Assembly: GCA_964555685.1 (NCBI GenBank)
Contig: CAZKTO010000076.1
Location: 1 to 12,896 of the forward strand
Direction of reading: 5' to 3'
Origin: CAZKTO01 sp964555685
GTDB taxonomy: Bacteria; Chloroflexota; Dehalococcoidia; SHYB01
Length of the DNA: 12,896 nucleotides
Position 1 is the first letter of the stretch. Each line of letters starts with the position of its first letter. A model generated the notes under the pieces. The model searched no databases. It had not been told where the DNA came from and saw only the letters and a program-made list of their open reading frames with translations. The translations under genes were made by a program, and so were the position numbers. This document shows, piece by piece, positions 6,447-12,027 of the stretch.

Positions 6447-7889
6447 TTACCGCAGCACTCCCACCTGCACATTCCGGAACCGGGCCGGGGCGGCGCCGTG
6501 CCCCACCTTGCCGACCTGTTCCGGCTGGCCCTTGCCGCAGTTGGGCGTCCCCCAGACGATCCACTCGCTGCCGCCGCACACGGCGTCGCACCCCGCCCAG
6601 AACTGGGGCGTCACCCCCGTGTAGGTGGCGTTCTTCAGCATCGCGCCCAGCTTGCCGTCCTTGATCTCCCACGCGATCTCCGTGCCGAACTGGAAGTTCA
6701 GGCGCTTATCGTCGATGCTCCAGCTCCGGTTCGTCTGCATATAGATGCCCTGGTCCGTATCGGCGATGAGGCCGGCCAGGCGCCACGGGCCCGGTTCTAG
6801 ATTGACGTTGGTCATCCGGATGAGCGGGATGCGGTCGAAGGAGCTGGCGCGGGCCGTGCCGTTGCTGGGCTGGCCCAGGCGCGCCGCCGTCTCCCGCGAC
6901 GTGAGGTACCCCACGAACAGGCCATCCTTCACGATCTCCGTGCGCTGGGCGGGCACGCCCTCGTCGTCGAACCCGAAGGTGCCGAGGCCGCCGGGAAGGG
7001 TGGCGTCGGCCGTCAGGTTCACCACCGGCGAGCCGTACTGGAAGCGCCCCAGCTTGTCGGGCGTGAGAAAGCTGGTGCCGGCGTAGGCGGCCTCGGTGCC
7101 GAAGACGCGATCGAGCTCGACAGGATGCCCGCAGGACTCGTGGACCTGGAGCCCCGTCTGGGACCCGTCCAGGATGACGGTCATGACGCCCGAGGGGCAG
7201 GGCCTGGCCGTGAGCAAGGCCGACGCCTCCTCGGCGATGCGGCGAGCGTTCCCCGGCAGGTCCCACCGCTCGACGAACTCCCAGCCCTCAGTGCCCTGGT
7301 GGCGGCCGACGCTGTTGGGGTAGGTGCGGTTCTGGACATCGCCCTCGCCCACCGCCGTGGCCGCGATGCCGCAGCCCGTGTCGTAGATCGTCTGCTCGAT
7401 GTAGCTGCCCTCGCTGCTGGCGAAGAGCTTCTCGGTGCGCGTGATCTCGATATCGCCGTCGGCCACGGCGATGCCCTTGACCCCCAGCATCTCGCCGGTG
7501 GCGCGCAGGAGCACGGCGATGCGCTCCTCGACGGGCACGGCGAAGGGGTCTTTCTTGACCGGCGTTCGGTAGGAGCCGACGACCTTGACGGGGTCGCCGA
7601 TGGAGACGGGCTCGCGCAGGACGGAGGAGGAGGCCTTGGCGATGCGGACGGCGGTGGCGGCCAGGTTGTCCATCTCGCGGACGTCGATGCGGGAGCTCGA
7701 AGCGAAGCCCCAGCCGCCGTTGGCGATGACGCGGACGCCGAAGCCGCGGGTCATGTCCGAGGTGACGGCCTCGACCCGGCGGTTCTTGACGGAGACGCGC
7801 TGGATCTCGGTGGAGACGAAGCGGACGTCGGCGTAGGTGGCGCCGCGAACGCGGGCCGTATCCAGGGCGCGCATCAGGAGGTCTTTCAT
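6447..7889 (-). CDS. tldD: TldD/PmbA-family metallopeptidase (TldD-like)
   Basis: 480 residues. Start at 7889 is supported by gagagg 7 nt upstream; an upstream in-frame extension is low-complexity intergenic sequence. It carries the TldD signature H-E-S-C-G-H (HExxxH, residues 250-255), and a late Cys451 in T-P-N-C-G-K-G-Q that fits the third zinc ligand. Other family blocks are G-F-G-V-R-V-I-A-N-G-G-W-G-F-A-S (49-64), G-T-F-G-F-D-D-E-G-V-P-A-Q (303-315) and N-V-N-L-E-P-G. TldD normally works with the inactive paralogue TldE/PmbA as a zinc-dependent heterodimeric protease processing unfolded or modified peptides. No TldE gene lies next to it here, so the partner must be elsewhere or this protein acts alone. 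Stop is TAA, abutting the palindromic element. Confidence 0.9.
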   Translation of the reverse strand: MKDLLMRALDTARVRGATYADVRFVSTEIQRVSVKNRRVEAVTSDMTRGFGVRVIANGGWGFASSSRIDVREMDNLAATAVRIAKASSSVLREPVSIGDPVKVVGSYRTPVKKDPFAVPVEERIAVLLRATGEMLGVKGIAVADGDIEITRTEKLFASSEGSYIEQTIYDTGCGIAATAVGEGDVQNRTYPNSVGRHQGTEGWEFVERWDLPGNARRIAEEASALLTARPCPSGVMTVILDGSQTGLQVHESCGHPVELDRVFGTEAAYAGTSFLTPDKLGRFQYGSPVVNLTADATLPGGLGTFGFDDEGVPAQRTEIVKDGLFVGYLTSRETAARLGQPSNGTARASSFDRIPLIRMTNVNLEPGPWRLAGLIADTDQGIYMQTNRSWSIDDKRLNFQFGTEIAWEIKDGKLGAMLKNATYTGVTPQFWAGCDAVCGGSEWIVWGTPNCGKGQPEQVGKVGHGAAPARFRNVQVGVLR

Positions 7890-7916
7890 CGCCGGGCCTC
7901 TCAGAGAGATGATGGG

Positions 7917-7932
7917 CCCCGACGTGTCGGGG
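7917..7932. repeat. 16-bp palindrome ccccgacgtgtcgggg
   Basis: Self-complementary motif with a 7-bp stem and 2-nt loop, in the 5' leader region of tldD. It matches the intergenic palindromes at 9944-9959, 10856-10871 and 11818-11833 (consensus CCCCGRCNNGTCGGGG), and more loosely 5225-5244. Confidence 0.65.
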
Positions 7933-7948
7933 TGAGGGGATCGCCGGC

Positions 7949-7978
7949 AGTATAGGGGGTCGGAGGCGGGGGCGGCAA
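7949..7978 (-). promoter_or_regulatory. Predicted sigma70-type promoter for tldD
   Basis: On the minus strand, TTGCCG (7978-7973), an 18-nt spacer, then TATACT (7954-7949). The predicted start near 7942 leaves a leader of about 53 nt before the ATG at 7889. The leader contains the 16-bp palindrome at 7917-7932. The -35 match is moderate. Confidence 0.4.
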
Positions 7979-8049
7979 GGGACGAAGCCCTAGCCCTCCT
8001 TCGGCGAGCAGGCTCTGAAAGAGTGTGTGAGAAGCACCCGCCGCCCACC

Positions 8050-8153
8050 GTCGTTGCGAGCGAGTCCCCGAGCGTGGCAACCTGGTGGGGCTGGGTCCCG
8101 TTCGTGCGCCGCCCATCACCCCACCAGATTGCTTCGCGGAGCCTCGCAACGAC
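8050..8153. repeat. Dispersed GTCGTTGCGAG inverted-repeat element, copy A
   Basis: Ends gtcgttgcgag (8050-8060) and ctcgcaacgac (8143-8153) are perfect 11-bp terminal inverted repeats. The reverse complement closely matches 11440-11527, including aggctccgcgaagcaa, the ctggtgggg block and ccacgctcgg, with a variable centre. No ORF. It occupies the middle of the 376-bp gap 7890-8265, whose remaining sequence holds the tldD promoter, a 16-bp palindrome and the hairpin at 8226-8246. Confidence 0.8.
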
Positions 8154-8225
8154 AGCAGGGAAGGGCTACGACAGGCGCTTCTTTGCCTTTTCACACACTT
8201 TCTGAGCGCAGCCGAAGGGTCCTCT

Positions 8226-8246
8226 CCCTCTCCGTGCCGGAGAGGG
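8226..8246. terminator. Hairpin downstream of the Cld-ArsC/Spx-DUF309 operon
   Basis: Perfect 9-bp arms, ccctctccg (8226-8234) and cggagaggg (8238-8246), with a 3-nt loop. It lies 19 bp beyond the stop of the DUF309 gene (8266) on the minus strand. There is no U tract, so it is a plausible but unproven terminator, related to the other CCCTCTCC hairpins. Confidence 0.4.
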
Positions 8247-8265
8247 AGCCGGAGGGAGAGGGCTG

Positions 8266-8646
8266 CTAGGGCCTAACCCCGTCGCCTGCGAGCAACGCAA
8301 TCCTGGGCGCCTGGGCCCAGTCGAAGTGGGCGACGCCCTTGGGCCCCAGCCGCTCCAGCATCGCCCGCAGCCCGCGCGCCTGGGCCGCCAGGCCCCCGAT
8401 ATCGACGCCGGTGTCGAGCCCTTGGCCGCGCTCGAGCTTGGGCAGCGCCTTGCCGAGCAGGGCGACGGCGCCGCGATGGTTGCCGCCGCGAAGATGGTGC
8501 AACGCCACGGCAAGCTGGATGATGCCCTGATAGAGCGATCGCGCCGGGCCCCGCTCGCGAAGCCACAGGGCCTCCAGCGTCTCGTGGCACGCGAAGTACT
8601 CGCCACGGTTGAACTGCTCGACGGCGCGGGCGAGCTCGGGGGACAT
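8266..8646 (-). CDS. DUF309 family protein
   Basis: 126 residues, mostly helical. It has the DUF309 signature F-N-R-G-E-Y-F-A-C-H-E-T-L-E-A-L-W (12-28), with the conserved H21, L24-E25 and W28, and Y-Q-G-I-I-Q-L-A-V-A-L-H-H (39-51). The family is widespread in bacteria and archaea, small and of unknown function; the conserved His/Glu suggest a metal or ligand site, which is an inference. The start at 8646 is chosen because M-S-P-E-L-A-R begins the homologous part, with aagg close upstream; longer versions would translate the repeat at 8671-8707. It is the last gene of the operon with the ArsC/Spx-family protein (75 nt upstream) and the Cld-like protein. Stop is TAG. Confidence 0.85.
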   Translation of the reverse strand: MSPELARAVEQFNRGEYFACHETLEALWLRERGPARSLYQGIIQLAVALHHLRGGNHRGAVALLGKALPKLERGQGLDTGVDIGGLAAQARGLRAMLERLGPKGVAHFDWAQAPRIALLAGDGVRP

Positions 8647-8670
8647 GACCTTGGAGCCGCCCTCCGATGG

Positions 8671-8707
8671 CGCCCCCATCCTCGCCTTCCTCCGCGACGG
8701 GGGAAGG
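8671..8707. repeat. Short hairpin repeat, copy 2
   Basis: Near-copy of 4-42 at the window start: cgcccccatcct, then ccttcctccgc, then gacgggggaagg. It lies in the 74-bp gap between the stop of the ArsC/Spx-family gene (8721) and the DUF309 start (8646), within the operon transcript. Confidence 0.55.
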
Positions 8708-8720
8708 ACCGGTGGGCGCG

Positions 8721-9068
8721 TCATTGCAACAGCTGCGCCAGCTTCCTCTCGTCCCAGCCGAAGAGGATATCGCCATCGATCTCGAAGATGGGCCGGCGAA
8801 TGATGCTGGGGTCCTTCCGCATGAGAGCGATGGCCTCCTTGGCCGAGAGGGCCCGGTCGCCGACGCCCAGCTTCTTGAACGAGGGCTTGCGCCGGTCGAT
8901 GAGGGCGGCCGGGTCCCCGCCCGAGAGGCGGCGGACCTCCTCGTCCGTAAGGGGCTCCCTGGCCAGCTCGCGCTCCTTGAACGTGACCCCCCTTTGCGAA
9001 AGCGACGCCTTCGCGTTCCGGCAGGTCGTTCAGGTGGCCTTCCAATAGAAAGTGACGTTCTTGGCCAT
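8721..9068 (-). CDS. ArsC/Spx-family thioredoxin-fold protein, candidate selenoprotein (UxxC, UGA at codon 13)
   Basis: The reading frame from ATG (9068-9066) to TGA (8723-8721) gives 115 residues with a single internal TGA at 9032-9030 (codon 13). The N-terminus reads M-A-K-N-V-T-F-Y-W-K-A-T-[UGA]-T-T-C-R-N-A-K, and Spx/ArsC relatives have Cys at that point (C-x-x-C-R-x-A-K). After it come G-V-T-F-K-E-R-E-L (27-35), E-P-L-T-D-E-E-V-R-R-L (38-48), D-P-S-I-I-R-R-P-I (86-94, containing the conserved Arg of the ArsC fold) and G-W-D-E-R-K-L (104-110). The domain is intact and of normal family length. Shine-Dalgarno gaggg lies 5 nt upstream, and the Cld-like gene ends 10 nt before the start, so the two are co-transcribed. 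Such proteins are thiol oxidoreductases, arsenate reductases or redox regulators; a selenol would replace the attacking thiol. A nonsense pseudogene is the alternative, but the UGA position and the downstream hairpin favour Sec. Confidence 0.82.
8996..9014 (-). promoter_or_regulatory. Candidate bacterial SECIS hairpin
   Basis: On the minus strand gcgaaggcgtcgctttcgc folds into an 8-bp stem (7 Watson-Crick pairs, one G-U) with a GUC triloop. The first loop base, G at 9006, is 24 nt after the UGA (9032-9030). Bacterial SECIS elements lie within the coding region just after the UGA and need a G among the first loop bases at roughly this distance. A competing fold (CGAC...GTCG with a GGAACGCGAA loop) puts the loop G only 11 nt away and fits less well. 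The hairpin was found by eye; no energy was calculated. Confidence 0.65.
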
Positions 9069-9078
9069 GGCGCCCTCG

Positions 9079-9777
9079 CTAGTCGCCCAGACTGTCCAGC
9101 ACCTGCTCGATAGGCATGGCGATACCCGTCAGGATGGGCGTGTCCCGGACGGTGTACCTGCTAGCCTCCGTCTCGCGCAGCTCCATCACCAGGTCGAGAA
9201 AGTCGCCGGGCTGGTCCGATTCGAAGGAGACGATGAAGTCCTGATCGTCCAGCCCAAAGGAGTAGGAGGTGTTGATCTTGACGCTGGGATACTTGTGGCC
9301 GATGGCGATGTGCGTGTGCATCATCTCCTGGCGACGCTGGGCCGGCAGGAGGTACCAGTCGCGCGACTTCACGAAGGGGTAGACGAAGAGGTACTTGGAG
9401 CCGATGGGTTTGATGGCGAGGCGCGTGCCCTCCTGCCCCTCGTGCTGGTGCTGGTCCACGTAGACGGAGCGGCGCGTCATGGCGAGGAACGAGTAGCGGG
9501 TGTCCAGGTAGCGGCCCATGCCCGTGGAGTGCACGCGCGTGGCCAGCGACTGGAAGAGCTCGAGCTGGTCCGCCACGAGCCACAGAAAGAAATCGACCTC
9601 GGCGCGGGTGCCCATGAGGCCGTAGGGCCGCACCATCATCCGGTCGGAGAGCTCGCCGATGACGGCGGCGAGCTCGCGCTTGCCGGCGTCCTTCTCGTCG
9701 CGCGGGAGGCGGCGCCACTCCGGCTGGAGCTTGTAGCAGACGTACCGGAGGAACTGGCGGCCGTCGCGGGAGGCCAT
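9079..9777 (-). CDS. Chlorite dismutase/HemQ-family heme protein
   Basis: 232 residues. Start at 9777 with aggag 6 nt upstream. The family's C-terminal half is clear: R-R-Q-E-M-M-H-T-H-I-A-I-G-H-K-Y (148-163), where His156 aligns with the proximal heme ligand of HemQ (M-x-x-H-x-x-I-G-R-K-Y). Then S-F-G-L-D-D-Q-D-F-I-V-S-F-E (173-186), D-L-V-M-E-L-R-E-T-E-A-S-R-Y (195-208) and a final T-G-I-A (217-220). Members bind heme or coproheme: some are coproheme decarboxylases (HemQ), few are true chlorite dismutases. True Cld activity cannot be claimed; a HemQ-like or uncharacterised heme role is more probable. First gene of the operon with the candidate selenoprotein and DUF309. Stop is TAG. The frame stays open far upstream only as a shadow of other genes. 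Confidence 0.88.
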   Translation of the reverse strand: MASRDGRQFLRYVCYKLQPEWRRLPRDEKDAGKRELAAVIGELSDRMMVRPYGLMGTRAEVDFFLWLVADQLELFQSLATRVHSTGMGRYLDTRYSFLAMTRRSVYVDQHQHEGQEGTRLAIKPIGSKYLFVYPFVKSRDWYLLPAQRRQEMMHTHIAIGHKYPSVKINTSYSFGLDDQDFIVSFESDQPGDFLDLVMELRETEASRYTVRDTPILTGIAMPIEQVLDSLGD

Positions 9778-9819
9778 GCTGCGCTCCTGGGCCGGGGAGT
9801 CGGAGGCGGCCCGTTGTCC

Positions 9820-9848
9820 ATCGTAGCAACGGGTGCCAGGGGCGTCAA
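9820..9848 (-). promoter_or_regulatory. Predicted promoter of the Cld-ArsC/Spx-DUF309 operon
   Basis: On the minus strand TTGACG (9848-9843), 17-nt spacer, TACGAT (9825-9820). Near-consensus -35, ideal spacing and acceptable -10. The predicted start near 9813 gives a leader of about 36 nt to the ATG at 9777. It lies in the 261-bp divergent gap with the crotonase gene. Confidence 0.55.
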
Positions 9849-9929
9849 TCGACCGGACCACACCCTGACAGGCCGGGGCACCCGCCCCTTTCCGACACGG
9901 GAAGGGGGGAGGGGCTGGAAGTGGGCGCG

Positions 9930-9938
9930 TGCTATACT
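9930..9938 (+). promoter_or_regulatory. Possible extended -10 promoter for the crotonase gene
   Basis: TGcTATACT (9930-9938) has the TGn extension and a good -10 hexamer. There is no convincing -35. The predicted start near 9945 would fall in the palindrome at 9944-9959 and give a leader of about 95 nt to the ATG at 10039. Confidence 0.35.
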
Positions 9939-9943
9939 CGGGG

Positions 9944-9959
9944 CCCCGACCTGTCGGGG
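9944..9959. repeat. 16-bp palindrome ccccgacctgtcgggg
   Basis: Member of the CCCCGRCNNGTCGGGG set (7917-7932, 10856-10871, 11818-11833). It lies directly after the predicted -10 of the crotonase gene, where it could be an operator-like site or a 5'-leader hairpin. Confidence 0.65.
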
Positions 9960-10038
9960 CGCCCTCTCCGGCCAGACTAAGCCGCCCGGCCGCCGCAAGG
10001 GCCGGCATGAGCGCCGCCACGGCCAGGAGACCTCCCCC

Positions 10039-10833
10039 ATGACCTTCGAGCATATCCTCTACGAGACGGACGGCCCCATCGCCACCATCACGCTGAACCG
10101 CCCGGACCGCCTCAACGCTCTCACCGGGCAGACGATGGAGGAGATCGGCGAGGCGATGTGGCGCGTCCAGAACGACGACGCCGTAAAGGTGGCGATCGTC
10201 ACCGGCGCGGGCCGCGGCTTCTGCTCGGGCGGCGACCGGAAGGCGACCCACGCGCGTCTTGCCAAGGGCGGCGAGGTCCGCGCCGGGACATACCGCCCCC
10301 GGCCCTTCACGCGCGCCGAGCAGATCTTCAGCACTACGGACCGGCCCTACATCGCGGCCGTCAACGGGCCCGCCATGGGCGGCGGAATGGACCTGGCCCT
10401 CTGGTGCGACATCCGGATCGTCTCGGAGCGCGCGACCTTTGGCGAGCTCTACATCGAGCGGGGCCTGGTGCCGGACATGGGCGGGCTGATCCTCCTGCCG
10501 CGCGTGGTGGGCTACGCCAAGGCCGCCGAGCTGCTCCTGACCGGCGACATCATCGACGCCCAGACGGCCCTGCGCATCGGCCTGGCGAACCACGTGGTCC
10601 CCCACGAAAGGCTGATGGAGACGGCCCGCGCCATGGCCCTCAAGATCGCTAGCAAGCCGGGCCGGGGCGTCAGCGCCACCCGCCGGGCCCTGGGCCGCCT
10701 GCGCGCCCCCGGCTGGGAGGAGACGAGCGACTATCACTACGCTCTCATGACGTCGCTCCTGGAGACCCGAGACTTCCGGGAGGCCGACGCCGCCTTCGTC
10801 CAGAAGCGCCCGCCCTCCTTCACAGGCCAGTAG
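10039..10833 (+). CDS. Enoyl-CoA hydratase/isomerase (crotonase) family protein
   Basis: 264 residues, the normal crotonase length. ATG at 10039 has aggag about 10 nt upstream; an open frame from 9052 is a shadow of other genes. The oxyanion-hole blocks are present: G-F-C-S-G-G-D (60-66) and G-P-A-M-G-G-G-M-D (110-118), then R-G-L-V-P-D-M-G-G (141-149), L-L-L-T-G-D (165-170) and G-L-A-N-H-V-V-P (181-188). Against rat enoyl-CoA hydratase the two catalytic glutamates (Glu144 and Glu164) align with Asp118 and Tyr138, so a classical hydratase mechanism is unlikely. Isomerase, dehalogenase-like, hydrolase or another acyl-CoA reaction is possible. Asp146 and Glu136/Glu140 are nearby acidic candidates. 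It converges on the YjbQ-family gene. Stop is TAG. Confidence 0.87.
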   Translation: MTFEHILYETDGPIATITLNRPDRLNALTGQTMEEIGEAMWRVQNDDAVKVAIVTGAGRGFCSGGDRKATHARLAKGGEVRAGTYRPRPFTRAEQIFSTTDRPYIAAVNGPAMGGGMDLALWCDIRIVSERATFGELYIERGLVPDMGGLILLPRVVGYAKAAELLLTGDIIDAQTALRIGLANHVVPHERLMETARAMALKIASKPGRGVSATRRALGRLRAPGWEETSDYHYALMTSLLETRDFREADAAFVQKRPPSFTGQ

Positions 10834-10855
10834 CATCCCCTCGCCACCGCTCCGG

Positions 10856-10871
10856 CCCCGGCGTGTCGGGG
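10856..10871. repeat. 16-bp palindrome ccccggcgtgtcgggg
   Basis: Another member of the CCCCGRCNNGTCGGGG set, here in the 47-bp gap between the convergent crotonase (+) and YjbQ-family (-) genes. It may form the shared terminator hairpin. No U tract follows. Confidence 0.6.
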
Positions 10872-10880
10872 AGGCGGGCG

Positions 10881-11300
10881 CTATTCGCCCATGACCTGGA
10901 CCACGAGCTCGCGGGTGCGGGGGCGCGAGTCGAAGTCGACGAGGACGATGCGCTGCCAGCGGCCGAGGGTGGGCCGCCGGCCGGCCACGGGCACCACCAG
11001 CGAGGGCCCAATCAGCGCCGCCCGCGTGTGGGAGTGGCCGTTGTCCTCGCCCGGGTTGCGGAGGTTGTGCTGGTAGGGGATCTCCCGGGGCGCGAACCGC
11101 TCCATGGCCGCCCGCAGGTCCTCCACCAGGCCGGGCTCGTGCTCGATGATCGTCACGCCCGCCGTGGTCCCCGTCACGAAGACCGTCACGATCCCCTCGG
11201 CCACGCCCGAGGCGGCGACGCGCCGGCAGACCTCGTCGTTGATCTCGATGACCTGCCCATCGCCGCGGGTGTCCATGGTGAACCGCTGGGTGACGATCAC
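10881..11300 (-). CDS. YjbQ family protein (UPF0047, secondary thiamine-phosphate synthase type)
   Basis: 139 residues from a GTG start at 11300, with aaggag about 8 nt upstream. The family signature is complete: V-T-V-F-V-T-G-T-T-A-G-V-T-I-I-E (38-53), Y-Q-H-N-L-R-N-P-G-E-D-N-G-H-S-H (76-91), R-A-A-L-I-G-P-S (93-100), V-P-V (103-105), and L-G-R-W-Q-R-I-V-L-V-D-F-D-S-R-P-R-T-R (112-130). The conserved His78, His89 and His91 with Glu/Asp residues suggest a metal site. The E. coli homologue has weak thiamine-phosphate synthase activity; the true role of the family is unsettled. It appears to be a single-gene unit on the minus strand. Stop is TAG. Confidence 0.9.
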   Translation of the reverse strand: MIVTQRFTMDTRGDGQVIEINDEVCRRVAASGVAEGIVTVFVTGTTAGVTIIEHEPGLVEDLRAAMERFAPREIPYQHNLRNPGEDNGHSHTRAALIGPSLVVPVAGRRPTLGRWQRIVLVDFDSRPRTRELVVQVMGE

Positions 11301-11359
11301 GGGAACGCTCCTTTGGGCAACGGCGACGCCAAACTTCGCTCACGCCGCCGCCGGCTTCG

Positions 11360-11368
11360 ATTCTAGCA
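11360..11368 (-). promoter_or_regulatory. Possible extended -10 element for the YjbQ-family gene
   Basis: On the minus strand TGcTAGAAT (11368-11360), a TGn extension plus a near-consensus -10, with no recognisable -35. It overlaps the left end of the repeat element at 11364-11562, so the repeat may contribute part of the promoter. Confidence 0.25.
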
Positions 11369-11562
11369 GGTCGCTGAAAAACTGCGTTTTTCAGCGATAT
11401 TCCCCTCTCCCAACGGGGTGGGGGGTACTGCTGAAAATCGTCGTTGCGAGGCTCCGCGAAGCAACCTGGAGGGGTTGGGGGACCCCCACCACCAGATCGC
11501 CACGCTCGGAGACTCGCTCGCGACGACGAGAAGCGGGGCCTTTTTCAGCAGCCTCCTAGGGG
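11364..11562. repeat. MITE-like element with CTAG...GCTGAAAAA terminal inverted repeats
   Basis: The left end ctagcaggtcgctgaaaaa is an imperfect inverted copy of the right end tttttcagcagcctcctag (about 11541-11559). Just inside the left end is a perfect hairpin, tcgctgaaaaa (11371-11381) and tttttcagcga (11387-11397), loop ctgcg. A further ctgctgaaaa (11428-11437) also pairs with the right end. A second element (11440-11527) lies inside, making a composite. There is no ORF. It is the first part of the 727-bp gene-free stretch 11301-12027; between it and the next repeat (11563-11714) I see nothing recognisable. Confidence 0.65.
11440..11527. repeat. Dispersed GTCGTTGCGAG inverted-repeat element, copy B
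   Basis: 88-bp relative of 8050-8153 in the opposite orientation. It shares gtcgttgcgaggctccgcga at one end, the ccaccagat/ccacgctcgg-agactcgctcg block at the other, and differs in the centre. The right end here is cgcgacgac rather than cgcaacgac. It is nested inside the element at 11364-11562. Confidence 0.78.
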
Positions 11563-11714
11563 CCGGCTCCGATCGGCGCAACGGCCCCGAGCGGTCTGCA
11601 GGACCGAACATCACCTGGCTCTGTGACGGCCAGCCTCTGCGTCCGGCCCCTGGCCGCACTAAGGGCGCTCGCCACCAGGGCGGCTAGTACTCTGTCCGCT
11701 TGAATTTGATACAT

Positions 11715-11847
11715 GTCATTCCGAGCCCTTCGGCTCCGCTCAGGGTAAACTCCGCGAGGAATCTGTGGCCTCGCCAGGACAACGCTCTTTCTAAGCGAGG
11801 CGATAGATTCCTCGTCGCCCCGACACGTCGGGGCTCCTCGGAATGAC
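11715..11847. repeat. GTCATTCCGAG inverted-repeat element (long copy)
   Basis: Perfect 11-bp terminal inverted repeats gtcattccgag (11715-11725) and ctcggaatgac (11837-11847). Inner inverted blocks gcgaggaatct and agattcctcg face each other. It contains the 16-bp palindrome 11818-11833. Relative of 3605-3691. It is non-coding. Confidence 0.8.
11818..11833. repeat. 16-bp palindrome ccccgacacgtcgggg
   Basis: Member of the CCCCGRCNNGTCGGGG set, here embedded in the larger GTCATTCCGAG element at 11715-11847. This suggests the short palindrome can spread as an insert inside other repeats. Confidence 0.6.
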
Positions 11848-11918
11848 AGTCCATCAAAACCATCTGGACTAACTCCTAGCCCCGGCGAACGTAACGATGT
11901 CACTCTTCGCCGTCGGTA

Positions 11919-11947
11919 TTGAAAAGGTTCCGAACTTTGTTTATAAT
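11919..11947 (+). promoter_or_regulatory. Near-consensus sigma70-type promoter for the lipoprotein gene
   Basis: TTGAAA (11919-11924), 17-nt spacer, TATAAT (11942-11947), in an AT-rich patch that stands out in this GC-rich window. The predicted start near 11954 gives a leader of about 74 nt to the ATG at 12028. Confidence 0.7.
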
Positions 11948-12027
11948 TATATCGACCAGCGCCCACCGGCCCATGCCGATAACACCGGACCATCCGGCGC
12001 CCGCGGCCCGCCGCGAAGGAGCCTTCG

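Noticed and set aside
8721..9068. Frameshift or pseudogene reading of the ArsC/Spx-family gene
   Set aside because: The frame is the same before and after the TGA, so no frameshift is needed. Only one codon differs from expectation, and the conserved motifs downstream are intact. A single nonsense mutation cannot be excluded, but it fits less well than Sec.
8721..9068. UGA read as Trp or Gly (alternative genetic code)
   Set aside because: TGA serves as the terminal stop of hicB and of this gene at the expected family lengths, and Trp is encoded by TGG throughout. The residue expected at codon 13 is Cys, not Trp or Gly.
9079..11343. Very long minus-strand open frame extending the Cld-like gene upstream
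   Set aside because: It is antisense to the crotonase gene and crosses the divergent promoter region. The translation upstream of 9777 is low-complexity shadow sequence, and a good ribosome-binding site precedes 9777.
11556..11993. 145-codon minus-strand open frame in the gene-free stretch
   Set aside because: Much of it translates the 11715-11847 repeat, it crosses the lipoprotein promoter, and the rest shows no recognisable domain.
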